Assembly (NCBI GenBank): GCA_016177735.1
Contig: JACOUS010000014.1
Location: 1 to 64,000 of the forward strand
DNA from: Ignavibacteriales bacterium
GTDB taxonomy: Bacteria; Bacteroidota; Ignavibacteria; Ignavibacteriales; Melioribacteraceae
DNA: 64,000 bases
Direction of reading: 5' to 3'
Made by a program: the position numbers and the translations under genes. Below are positions 44,461 to 52,390 of this stretch, piece after piece; positions within the stretch are counted from its first letter, which is position 1, and each line of letters opens with the position of its first letter. The notes under the pieces are model-generated. The model was not told the origin of the DNA, did not search any database, and saw only the letters and a list, made by a program, of their open reading frames with translations.

Positions 44461-45938
44461 TCAACGTTTCAAATACAATACACTGGCTCAAAGAGCAGTC
44501 GGAAAAACAAAATGGCAAGACTGCAATTTTATCCGGCGCCAATCCAATTAGTTACAATGAATTGCACAATTCGTCTTTAACTCTCGCTGATTACTTTCTT
44601 TCAATCGGCGTTAAAGAAAATGATCACGCAGCAATTCTTTGCGGAAACAATATTGAGTTTGTAAAAACTGTAAATGCATTATGGCTAATCGGTGCCGTGC
44701 CGGTTCCGCTCAATACAAGAAATAATACTGATGAAATTGAATTTCAATTAAAACATGCCGATGTAAATTTTTTGCTGATCGAAAAATCATCATCAGAAAA
44801 ATTTCTTCAATTAAGCTTCGATAAAAAAATTATAATAAATGAAATCGAAACAACCGGCAAACATCAACCCTCAACTCAAAACTCAAAGCACTCTATGTTC
44901 TACACTCGCCGCTCTGCACTCATTTTATTTACTTCCGGCAGCAGCGGAAAACCGAAAGCTGTTGTGCATACATTTTTGAGTTTGTACGAAAGTGCTTTAA
45001 TGACGGACACCTTGTGTAACTTGAACTGTGAAGATGTTTGGCTTGCATCGCTGCCGTTTTATCACGTCGGTGGATTTATGATTTTTGTACGTTCACTTTT
45101 ATGCGGCGCGGCATTAGTATTTCCGGAATCTCTCAACTACGAAAGTATTTCAACCGCTTTGCAAAAGTACAATCCCACTCATGTTTCAATTGTATCGACT
45201 ACATTAAAACAATTTATTGATAACGGAATAATTCCAAACGAGAATTTGAAATATCTTTTTCTCGGCGGCGGTCCGCTCGATGAAGAACTTTGTAGATCAG
45301 CAATTAGCAGAGGATTTCCAATTGTAAAAGTTTACGGCTCCACAGAAACATGTTCAATGATTTCTGCATTGGATAAAAAAGATTTTGCAGACAAACCAAA
45401 TTCCGCCGGCAAACCATTGGGTGAGACAAAAATCAAAATATTAGATGAAAACGGAAAGGAAATTTTTGACTCGGTCGGTGAAATTACGACACAATGTAAA
45501 TCACTAATGCAAGGTTATTATAACGATGAAGAAGAGGCGAAGAAAAAATTTATAAACGGATTTTACCGCACCGGCGATTTGGGATCGATTGACAATGAAG
45601 GTTTTTTGTTTGTACAATCACGCAAAGCGGAAATAATAATAAGCGGCGGAGAAAATATTTCCGCAAAAGAGGTCGAAGATGCAATCAAATCATGTGAAGG
45701 TGTTTACGATGCATTTGTATTCGGAATGAAAGACGAAACATGGGGTGAAAGTGTTTGTGCTGTTATTTCATGTGACGAAAAGACAACCGGACAAATAATA
45801 ATAGATCATTTACGGGAAAGGATCGGTGCATTCAAAATTCCAAAAAAATTTTTCTTCATAGAAAAAATTCCTCTAACAGAACTTGGAAAAGTTAACAAAG
45901 AAAAACTTTTCACTCTCCTTAACCTAAATGTCCGTTAA
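44457..45938 (+). CDS. menE: 2-succinylbenzoate-CoA ligase
   Basis: The 493-residue AMP-forming ligase has LILFTSGSSGKPKAVVHTFL, VYGSTETCSMIS, YRTGDLGSIDNEGFLFVQSR and a C-terminal lysine near ELGKVNKEKL. It activates o-succinylbenzoate for MenB. It is the last gene of the men operon; its end overlaps the convergent thioesterase by 20 bases. Confidence 0.93.
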   Translation: MINVSNTIHWLKEQSEKQNGKTAILSGANPISYNELHNSSLTLADYFLSIGVKENDHAAILCGNNIEFVKTVNALWLIGAVPVPLNTRNNTDEIEFQLKHADVNFLLIEKSSSEKFLQLSFDKKIIINEIETTGKHQPSTQNSKHSMFYTRRSALILFTSGSSGKPKAVVHTFLSLYESALMTDTLCNLNCEDVWLASLPFYHVGGFMIFVRSLLCGAALVFPESLNYESISTALQKYNPTHVSIVSTTLKQFIDNGIIPNENLKYLFLGGGPLDEELCRSAISRGFPIVKVYGSTETCSMISALDKKDFADKPNSAGKPLGETKIKILDENGKEIFDSVGEITTQCKSLMQGYYNDEEEAKKKFINGFYRTGDLGSIDNEGFLFVQSRKAEIIISGGENISAKEVEDAIKSCEGVYDAFVFGMKDETWGESVCAVISCDEKTTGQIIIDHLRERIGAFKIPKKFFFIEKIPLTELGKVNKEKLFTLLNLNVR

Positions 45939-46320
45939 GTTTTTCGTAGAAATCTTTCGGAAGTTCAATCTTCTTAAAATTTTCTTTTGAAACACAGACA
46001 TGCACTGTTTTTGCCTGCGCTGTAAACCCGCCGTCGTTTTTATAAAATCTGTAAGTGATTTCAAATGAAGAACTTTTCAACGAGCTTACGGAAACATCAA
46101 TACGAAGTTCGTCGCCGACTCTTATTGGTTTAACATAATCTGCCTCCGCATGAAAAATGGGCAGAACATACTCTCTATCAAAAAAGAAATTTCTTTTTGT
46201 GTGGAGACTGCGCATAAAATCTTCGTATGCAGCGTGAACGTATTTAAATAAACTTGCGTAAAAAATAATTCCGGCTGGATCGGCATCGTAGAAATAAACT
46301 TTTACATTCGCTGTGAACAT
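45919..46320 (-). CDS. 4-hydroxybenzoyl-CoA-type thioesterase, possible DHNA-CoA thioesterase
   Basis: The 133-residue hotdog-fold enzyme has the catalytic Asp in YFYDADPAGIIFYASLFKYVHAA and the conserved PIRVGDELRIDVSV strand. YbgC/4HBT relatives hydrolyse many acyl-CoAs. Next to menB-E it most likely releases dihydroxynaphthoate from its CoA ester, the step menaquinone synthesis needs. The order is convergent rather than in the operon, so the role is inference. Confidence 0.75.
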   Translation of the reverse strand: MFTANVKVYFYDADPAGIIFYASLFKYVHAAYEDFMRSLHTKRNFFFDREYVLPIFHAEADYVKPIRVGDELRIDVSVSSLKSSSFEITYRFYKNDGGFTAQAKTVHVCVSKENFKKIELPKDFYEKLNGHLG

Positions 46321-46431
46321 GTTTTACCTTTTTTATTTACCTGTACAATTTAAGTAAACCAAAATTAATACTATCACTCACAAATAAATTGAAAAGTTTT
46401 TGTTTAATTTCGCACAAATATTTATAAAAGT

Positions 46432-47697
46432 ATGACCAAAAAAGTTTTCATATTAATTCTGCTGATACCGCTTTGTGGCTTTGCCCAGGAATTGAAACGC
46501 GAATATTATCCGAACGGCAAACTAAAGTCCGAAGGATATTTTGAAAACGGAATCCGCAGCGGTATCTATAAAGAATTTTACGAGAGCGGCAAACACTGGA
46601 AGGAATGGTTCTTTGTAAACGGCGGGGAAGAAGGAATTTCTACATGGTATTTTGAAGACGGCACAAAAAGTATGGAGTGGAATTACAAAAACGGAAAACT
46701 GCAAGGCGTCTCCAAATGGTATTACGAAACCGGCGAACTTTGGGCTGAACCGAGTTACGTTGATGATGTTCAAGAAGGATTCAATAAAACTTATTATAAA
46801 AGCGGCGCGCTGCTCGCTATCTGGAATTACAACGGCGGCAAGTTAAACAGTATATCAAAAATATTTTTTGAAAACGGAAACGTTGAAGTAGAACGAAATT
46901 ATGTTGATGATAAACTCGAAGGAATAAGTAAAGTTTATTATGATTTTAACGTACTCGCACTCGAAGCAAATTACAAAAATGATCTGCTCGACGGCACTTC
47001 CTATTTGTATTACCCGGACGGCTCGATCAAAGTGGTTGATACTTACGACAACGGACAAATCGTAAAACGTGTGCGTTACGATATCGGCGGAAAGTTCGAC
47101 AAAGTGGAAGAACGTTTCAAAGAATTTTATGACGAAGGCACGATCAAATCCGAGTTGAACTTCCACGAAGGAAAACTGCACGGTAAAATTAATTATTACT
47201 ATTCGAACGGGTTCATCAAATCGGAATTGAATTACGCAGAAGGAACTATTGAGGGCGAAACAAAATTTTATCACAACAACGGCACTCTTGCAGAGATTGC
47301 AAATTATAACGGCGGAATGAAGAACGGATTATCAAAAAATTTTAACAGTGATGGAATAAAAATCTCGGAAGACAATTACGTGAACGATGTTCTGTACGGT
47401 GAATCAAAAACATTTTATGCAAGCGGAGAAATTGAATCTGAACGGATATTTAGAAACGGAAAATTAGACGGACTTGTTAAATTGTTTTACAAAGACGGGA
47501 AAATCCGTGCCGAAGAAAATTACAGCAGCGGATTGAAGCACGGCGTTTCGAAGTGGTACTATCCAAACGGAACTCTCTCGGATTTTTTTGTTTACAAAAA
47601 CAATCTGCCGAACGGAAAAATTACTTCGTACAACCCGGATGGCAGCGTAAGAAGTGAAAAAGAATTTGTTGATGGGGAAATAATTCCAACAAAATGA
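46432..47697 (+). CDS. Secreted MORN/YwqK-like repeat protein
   Basis: The 421-residue protein has a signal peptide (FILILLIPLCGFAQ) and then about seventeen 23-residue MORN-type repeats of the form YYxNGKLKSExYFxNGxxxG, as in NGKLDGLVKLFYKDGKIRAE. YwqK-type proteins are sometimes annotated as antitoxins of secreted toxins, but many MORN proteins are structural or of unknown role. It lies on the plus strand next to the RHS array, so a link is possible but not shown. Confidence 0.75.
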   Translation: MTKKVFILILLIPLCGFAQELKREYYPNGKLKSEGYFENGIRSGIYKEFYESGKHWKEWFFVNGGEEGISTWYFEDGTKSMEWNYKNGKLQGVSKWYYETGELWAEPSYVDDVQEGFNKTYYKSGALLAIWNYNGGKLNSISKIFFENGNVEVERNYVDDKLEGISKVYYDFNVLALEANYKNDLLDGTSYLYYPDGSIKVVDTYDNGQIVKRVRYDIGGKFDKVEERFKEFYDEGTIKSELNFHEGKLHGKINYYYSNGFIKSELNYAEGTIEGETKFYHNNGTLAEIANYNGGMKNGLSKNFNSDGIKISEDNYVNDVLYGESKTFYASGEIESERIFRNGKLDGLVKLFYKDGKIRAEENYSSGLKHGVSKWYYPNGTLSDFFVYKNNLPNGKITSYNPDGSVRSEKEFVDGEIIPTK

Positions 47698-47793
47698 AAA
47701 AATTTCTTAAGATGTTTTTGTATATGAATTGACTAAAATTATATCCCTTTTATAACCGATACTGCATTTTCACTTTGTAGAAAAGTGGGCTAG

Positions 47794-48085
47794 TTTAAGG
47801 TTGCCAAGGTTATCATAGATATAATTTGTTGTGTAAGCTCCGTTATACTTCTTTACTAAATATCCATTCTTATTATATACATAATGTTCATCTCCATATT
47901 GTAACAATCTGTCTTGCTCATCATAAACTGCGGAAGTGGTGTCATTAGGTCATTTGTTGTTATATGCATCAGACGGTTGCCGTTGCTGTCGTAAACATCC
48001 CGCCGAAGCGGGGTCTTCGCTTCGCTACGATATTTAGAAGTTGTGGTTCCATCTTTCTTTGCTTCTATTAATCTTCCGGCAGCTT
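47794..48085 (-). pseudogene. Frameshifted RHS/YD-repeat remnant
   Basis: The minus strand here encodes two RHS blocks in different frames. One contains YDEQDRLLQYGDEHYVYNKN and KKYNGAYTTNYIYDNLGNL; the other contains AGRLIEAKKDGTT and VYDSNGNRLM. Both match the giant RHS protein (YDEQDRLLQYGNEHYIYNKN, AGRLIEVKKDGAV), and they are separated by a frame change near 47945. A palindromic repeat (47998-48030) lies inside the second block, adding about ten codons. It is the 3' relic of another RHS gene. Confidence 0.8.
47998..48030 (-). repeat. Palindromic repeat inside the RHS remnant
   Basis: On the minus strand TAGCGAAGCGAAGA is followed by CCCCGCTTCGGCGGG, a GC-rich hairpin. Compared with the giant RHS protein it replaces TANYI by KYRSEAKTPLRRD, keeping the frame. 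Related units lie at 50702-50737 and 51791-51826. Confidence 0.55.
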
Positions 48086-48144
48086 ATGCAGCTACATGCT
48101 GTAAGCAACGGGAAAAGCATTTCAATATTTCAAAGAGCTAATAA

Positions 48145-48172
48145 AAATAAAGGTCACGTTGAAGTGACCTTT
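48145..48172 (-). terminator. Hairpin terminator after the immunity-like gene of tip 4
   Basis: AAAGGTCAC (48149-48157) and GTGACCTTT (48164-48172) form a perfect 9-bp stem with a six-base loop. On the minus strand TTTATTTTTATT follows, about 20 bases after the gene's stop. A half copy of the stem (AAAGGTCACGTTG) recurs at 51900-51912 in the array. Confidence 0.7.
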
Positions 48173-48190
48173 AAATAAATACAAGTTCCC

Positions 48191-48667
48191 TTAAATGGAG
48201 ATGTCTAGTAATCCGCTTAGACCTTCGACGTCTAAGCAAATTAATTTCATCTCATCCTCTGTCATTTCGAAATAAGCATCCTCTTCGTGAGAAATTGTTA
48301 CTAACCAAGGATTACCATCTTTTCTTATTAATATCAAATCTTCTGGACGTTCAGGATAATTCCAATCGTAAAGCCGATTCGATAAATTCAATAAAATATC
48401 AACTGATTTGTGATTAAGTTCATAATAATTAACCATACCATAGTCTAACGACCCTAATAATTCCGTACCAGGCCACTTATTGGTTTTTTCTTTCTGAATT
48501 AGGAACTTATCCAATATTTCCATCGCTTTTTGAAATTCATCTGACTTTTCAAAATTACGTTCAACTAGTGAAAATTTATCACAAGCATTCAGTGAATAAT
48601 TTAATAGCTCAGTATAAATTCCACCACTTGGTTCTTTGATAATATTATATTCTTTCCTATTCGTCAT
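48191..48667 (-). CDS. Immunity-like protein of RHS tip 4, unknown family
   Basis: The 158-residue protein starts at ATG 48667, whose A is the last base of the tip 4 stop codon (TAATG), so translation is coupled. It is rich in acidic residues (pI low by eye: EEDAYFEMTEDEMKLI), with KRLYDWNYPE-like NRLYDWNYPERPEDLILIRK. I do not recognise a family. Position directly after a toxin-like tip makes an immunity role likely; no function is proven. Confidence 0.65.
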   Translation of the reverse strand: MTNRKEYNIIKEPSGGIYTELLNYSLNACDKFSLVERNFEKSDEFQKAMEILDKFLIQKEKTNKWPGTELLGSLDYGMVNYYELNHKSVDILLNLSNRLYDWNYPERPEDLILIRKDGNPWLVTISHEEDAYFEMTEDEMKLICLDVEGLSGLLDISI

Positions 48668-49506
48668 TATTTTACCCATATTTTATTTATTGGTCCAATA
48701 TGAATGTGAGGGAATTTTCCAAAAGGTCTATTAGGGTGAATTTCAATTCCTCTTGAAGCTACTTTATATTCTTTAGCCCAATCTAGTAATATTTCCGCTT
48801 CTCTTTGTGTAACAGCACCCTTGTTCTTTGCTTCTTTAGCTAATTTAATTAATGCTTGTTGATTTTCATTCCATCTTATATCACTACCTTTCCCAAAGGT
48901 ACCAGTTTCAAATATACTTGCCATAATAGGAACAATCGCAGCACTAGCCATAATAATAGCAGCTTCCGGCTTCCAATCAGCAAGAGCTACTATTGAACCC
49001 ACCAACAGATCAAATGCTAAGAATGCATCTTTACCATCCGGGTCTATCATATTCAAAGGATCATTCAATGCATAACCATACAGGTTCAAGTCATCGCTAT
49101 CAAACAAAATCGGATCCTTTGCTGTCCACCTTCCGGTAGTTGCATCATAATCCCTCGCACCAAAACGAACTAGTTTTGTCTGCTCGTCACACAAACCGCC
49201 AGCATAACCGAACGGTTGAAAATCCGGGTTCGTATTCATTAACACATTCCCATATTCATCATAGTCTATGCGCTGTCTTACTACTCCAGTTACAGCATTA
49301 ACAACCAACTTTACTGAACCAAGATGATCCGTTAGCATTGCATAAGTTGAATCATTCTTAATCATGTAGCCTGGCGCAAAACGGGCAACAACATTGCCAA
49401 CACTATCTAACTCCGCAACCGGTGTCAGCTGATCCGGATATATCCATCTTTTTACAACAGTGCCATGCACTTTTTTTGCTATGCCGCGGTTTTGTAAAAC
49501 AATATT
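48667..49506 (-). CDS. Orphan RHS tip 4: shared RHS junction plus a variable C-terminal domain
   Basis: The open frame begins near 49506 without a good start (first GTG at 49470) and gives about 270 residues. The front half is RHS: RWIYPDQLTPVAELDSVGNV, DHLGSVKLVVNAVTG, RIDYDEYGNV, then PFGYAGGLCDEQTKLVRFGA, RDYDATTGRWTAKDPILF and NLYGYALNDPLNMIDPDG. The tail (about the last 125 residues) is unlike the other tips and ends ASRGIEIHPNRPFGKFPHIH, with a His-x-His, typical of unnamed RHS toxin ends. No promoter or signal is seen, so it looks like a silent cassette rather than a separate gene. Confidence 0.7.
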   Translation of the reverse strand, partial: NIVLQNRGIAKKVHGTVVKRWIYPDQLTPVAELDSVGNVVARFAPGYMIKNDSTYAMLTDHLGSVKLVVNAVTGVVRQRIDYDEYGNVLMNTNPDFQPFGYAGGLCDEQTKLVRFGARDYDATTGRWTAKDPILFDSDDLNLYGYALNDPLNMIDPDGKDAFLAFDLLVGSIVALADWKPEAAIIMASAAIVPIMASIFETGTFGKGSDIRWNENQQALIKLAKEAKNKGAVTQREAEILLDWAKEYKVASRGIEIHPNRPFGKFPHIHIGPINKIWVK

Positions 49507-49572
49507 TCAAAGAACAATTTTTTTAGTTGCCATTATTATATAATTCTATAAACTGAACAAATGAAAGCTGTT

Positions 49573-50124
49573 CTAAAATTCTTTTAAATATTTTTCATAA
49601 GAGAAAAGTTTACAATTGCTAGTCAATATTTTTGAATGATTAAAAATTTCTTCTATCAAGAGACAAAATGCTTCAATGATTTCATTTCTTACAACATTAT
49701 TCTCATCAAAATATCTACCATAACGTCTGTGAAATGTTAAATGATTAGCAAAATCGTCTAATAATTTTTGATATTTCAAATCAATTTTAATTTTCATTGA
49801 AATCCTTAGATCATCCAACATATTTATTGCGTTAATAATATCTGCCTTAAAATCAATCGAATTATTTTGAATCATTTTTATAATCCTAGTAGTATCAATA
49901 GAATATTGTTCATATAAAATAATATCCTTCTTTTTACTTGTTCCTCTGATATATTTTTCAAGTATAACAGGAATCATCTTTTTCTTTTCAGAAAAAATGA
50001 TACCCTTTTTACATATGATACTATTATCTTTATCTTTATATACTATTAATGTGTATAAATGAAGACTTTTTTTATTTATTAATTGCTCAATGCTAATAAT
50101 AACGTAACCATATTTTTCTTTCAT
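49573..50124 (-). CDS. Immunity-like protein of RHS tip 3, unknown family
   Basis: The 183-residue protein is very rich in Ile, Lys and Asn and is AT-rich, unlike the housekeeping genes. It has KYGYVIISIEQLINKKSLHL at the start and FHRRYGRYFDENNVVRNEII later. I recognise no family. It begins nine bases after the stop of RHS tip 3, the immunity position. Its low-GC base use suggests recent acquisition. Confidence 0.65.
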   Translation of the reverse strand: MKEKYGYVIISIEQLINKKSLHLYTLIVYKDKDNSIICKKGIIFSEKKKMIPVILEKYIRGTSKKKDIILYEQYSIDTTRIIKMIQNNSIDFKADIINAINMLDDLRISMKIKIDLKYQKLLDDFANHLTFHRRYGRYFDENNVVRNEIIEAFCLLIEEIFNHSKILTSNCKLFSYEKYLKEF

Positions 50125-50133
50125 TTATCACCT

Positions 50134-50793
50134 CTATTTATCACAACGATCCCCCCATTTTTTTATTTTACTATATTCACCATGTTTATTTTTCTTGTCC
50201 CAATTGCCTTTACCGTATTTTTTATCAAGTATTCTTTTTGCATAATCATCTGCGTTTTCACCTGGCGCGGGTCTTGTTCCTTTTGCATATGAAGGAATAT
50301 CTGTGGCTCTTTCTTTTCCACTGCTTTTGCTTTTTTTACTAAACCAATTATTGATTCCATTAAGTCCAATTGCAGTTCCAGCAAATCCAGCGTTATTAAT
50401 GTTATCTAAAAATCTTCCAATATCTTTTATACCTTGTCCAATAGTTCCAGCTTGCTCTAGTGTCGGAACTGGTATCGGAGGAAACGGAAATAGAGGACCC
50501 GGCACAACAACTTGAAGACCCTCGGGATCAATATTATTTATAGGGTCATTAATAACATATTCGTATAAATTACTACTTCCACCTTCAAAATTAAGAGGAT
50601 TTTTGGCAGTCCATCTTCCGGTAGTAGCGCTGTAATCACGGGCACCAAATCTTACAAGACCAGTCTGTGCATCTGTTAAACCGCCGGCATAGCCAAAGGG
50701 CAAGTCCGGCAGAGCCGGATCTCCGCTTCGCTCCGAAACATTCCCGTATTCGTCATAATCAATTCTTTTGGCAACTTCGCCATTTGAGTAATC
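50134..50793 (-). CDS. Orphan RHS tip 3: RHS junction plus a variable C-terminal domain
   Basis: The open frame runs from after a TGA at 50794-50796 to 50134. It has no proper start (first TTG at 50703). It starts in RHS sequence (EVAKRIDYDEYGNV), passes through a palindrome-encoded insert (SERSGDPALPDL), and continues PFGYAGGLTDAQTGLVRFGA and GRWTAKNPLNFEGGSSNLYE. The variable end has a Pro-rich linker and AKGTRPAPGENADDYAKRIL plus GKGNWDKKNKHGEYSKIKKW, a pattern that recurs in RHS toxin C-termini; no activity is named. An immunity-like gene follows. Confidence 0.7.
   Translation of the reverse strand, partial: DYSNGEVAKRIDYDEYGNVSERSGDPALPDLPFGYAGGLTDAQTGLVRFGARDYSATTGRWTAKNPLNFEGGSSNLYEYVINDPINNIDPEGLQVVVPGPLFPFPPIPVPTLEQAGTIGQGIKDIGRFLDNINNAGFAGTAIGLNGINNWFSKKSKSSGKERATDIPSYAKGTRPAPGENADDYAKRILDKKYGKGNWDKKNKHGEYSKIKKWGDRCDK
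50702..50737 (-). repeat. Palindromic repeat inside RHS tip 3
   Basis: On the minus strand TTCGGAGCGAAGCGGAGATC is followed by CGGCTCTGCCGG, a small hairpin. It lies between the YDEYGNV and PFGYAGG blocks and is translated as part of them. A copy with one base changed lies at 51791-51826. Confidence 0.6.
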
Positions 50794-50812
50794 TCAATGT
50801 ATAAGTAATTTT

Positions 50813-51172
50813 TTAGTCGACTAAAGTTATAGTTACTTTTTTTCCTTGAACTAATTTATTTAAGCTACTTTTATTACTAACGCTGAACTCTGAATAAGTA
50901 AGTTCTGTACCATTGGTGGGTTGCTCATTTTCTTCTTGGCATTTAACAATTTTCCTTATACCAGCAAATACCCATTTTGCTGGTTTATTCTCCCACGTAA
51001 AAGTACCAGATGAATCTCCTTCTTCTTGTTGTGCATATTTTTTTGCTTTCTTACTAGCACTCAAGACTGATTTGGCCCTGAATAAAACAATATTTTCCCA
51101 AATTGGGTAATGATCTTGTCCTTTTTCTTTGAATTTCACATACATAATAATATGTACTGCAAACCATTTCAT
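50813..51172 (-). CDS. DUF4288-like protein, probable immunity protein of RHS tip 2
   Basis: The 119-residue protein opens MKWFAVHIIMYVKFKEKGQD and has ENIVLFRAKSVLSASKKAKK, then WVFAGIRKIVKCQEENEQ, matching DUF4288. This family often lies beside polymorphic toxins. It follows the tip 2 stop by about 20 bases. The cognate-immunity role is inference from position. Confidence 0.7.
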   Translation of the reverse strand: MKWFAVHIIMYVKFKEKGQDHYPIWENIVLFRAKSVLSASKKAKKYAQQEEGDSSGTFTWENKPAKWVFAGIRKIVKCQEENEQPTNGTELTYSEFSVSNKSSLNKLVQGKKVTITLVD

Positions 51173-51195
51173 AAAAATGCCTTATATGTTTTGTT

Positions 51196-51900
51196 TTAAA
51201 AACTTCGTGATTTCCTGCAACCAAGAAATTTTTGTGCTTTCTTAATTTCTAATTTTAACTTTGTATCATTCCCAGCTTGTTGCATCATTTTATCAAGTAT
51301 TTCACATGGGTCTTTCCCTGTTCTTTGAGCTTCAGTTTTAGCAATATCAGTAATATAATTGTGTCCTTTTTCTCTTCCTTTGCTAAATAGATTTTGGTAT
51401 GCTTCAGCTGCTGCTATTCCACCAAGTATACCATATACTGATAATGAATTTTTAAATGATATAGTTGAGTTTGAGATATCAATTAAGCTCTTGACGAGTA
51501 TATGTCCCATTAGCTGGGTTATTTCATCCACAAAAGCAGCACCAATAATTCCAAATGAAACTACCCCTGACGCAACAACTCCAAATTGTGCTGCATCTGA
51601 AATATTACCTGTCGGATCTTTTAAATTAATTGGATCATTTATAACATACCCATACATATTGAGATCATCACTATCGAACAATATTGGGTCTTTTGCTGTC
51701 CATCTTCCGGTAGTTGCGTTGTAATCACGGGCACCAAAGCGTGTTAGTTTTGTTTGCTCATCATACAAACCGCCGGCGTAACCAAATGGCAAGTCCGGCA
51801 GAGCCGTATCTCCGCTTCGCTCCGAAACATTCCCGTATTCGTCATAATCAATTCTTTTGGCAAATTCGCCATTTGTTAAATTAATTACACATCGTAAATA
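51196..51900 (-). CDS. Orphan RHS tip 2: RHS junction plus a variable C-terminal domain
   Basis: The frame has no start codon at its 5' edge; RHS homology begins near RCVINLTNGEFAKRIDYDEY around 51894. It continues through a palindrome-encoded insert (SERSGDTALPDL), PFGYAGGLYDEQTKLTRFGA, GRWTAKDPILFDSDDLNMYG and NDPINLKDPTGN. The variable end has a hydrophobic stretch, then KGHNYITDIAKTEAQRTGKD, PCEILDKMMQQAG and KKAQKFLGCRKS, a recurring RHS-toxin ending. It is probably silent, with an adjacent immunity-like gene. Confidence 0.7.
   Translation of the reverse strand, partial: YLRCVINLTNGEFAKRIDYDEYGNVSERSGDTALPDLPFGYAGGLYDEQTKLTRFGARDYNATTGRWTAKDPILFDSDDLNMYGYVINDPINLKDPTGNISDAAQFGVVASGVVSFGIIGAAFVDEITQLMGHILVKSLIDISNSTISFKNSLSVYGILGGIAAAEAYQNLFSKGREKGHNYITDIAKTEAQRTGKDPCEILDKMMQQAGNDTKLKLEIKKAQKFLGCRKSRSF
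51791..51826 (-). repeat. Palindromic repeat inside RHS tip 2
   Basis: This copy is the same as 50702-50737 except for one base that gives GCCGTATC instead of GCCGGATC on the plus strand. It is read in frame. Confidence 0.6.
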
Positions 51901-51963
51901 AAGGTCACGTTGCCGTTGCCTTCGATTTTGAAATAAACTATCATTTTCTATACTAAACAGATA

Positions 51964-52377
51964 TTATAGAATATATTTTATTTTAAACTCATTTATTTCA
52001 TTTATCAGGCTAATTTCAATTTCTAAACTTGATACATTGATTTCAAGCTCAAGAGGAATAGAAGAAATTATTTTTAATAAGCCCTCTTTTTCTAAATATG
52101 AAATTACATTAAAATCATAGAGACCTATTTTTTCAGTATCGAAAAGTTTATAACTAATAACGTTCGAAAATGATATTTCATATTTCACCAACGGTATTCT
52201 TTTCTTTTTAAGAAATAAAATCTTTTTAATAACAACTGCTTTATCATAATCAAGTTTAAAAAAAGGTAAGATCAAATGGCCTTTATCTTTATCATAAATT
52301 ATTTCATCAACATTAAAAAATTCGTCATGAAAGAGATCATTGAATGTTTCTAAATCTTCTTTTCTTTTTAGTATCAT
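51964..52377 (-). CDS. Immunity-like protein of the giant RHS protein, unknown family
   Basis: The 137-residue protein is AT-rich and Ile/Lys/Glu-rich: RKEDLETFNDLFHDEFFNVD at the start and LELEINVSSLEIEISLINEI near the end. It begins 13 bases after the giant RHS stop, the expected immunity position. No family is recognised. Confidence 0.65.
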   Translation of the reverse strand: MILKRKEDLETFNDLFHDEFFNVDEIIYDKDKGHLILPFFKLDYDKAVVIKKILFLKKKRIPLVKYEISFSNVISYKLFDTEKIGLYDFNVISYLEKEGLLKIISSIPLELEINVSSLEIEISLINEINEFKIKYIL

Positions 52378-52390
52378 AATATTGCTCCAA

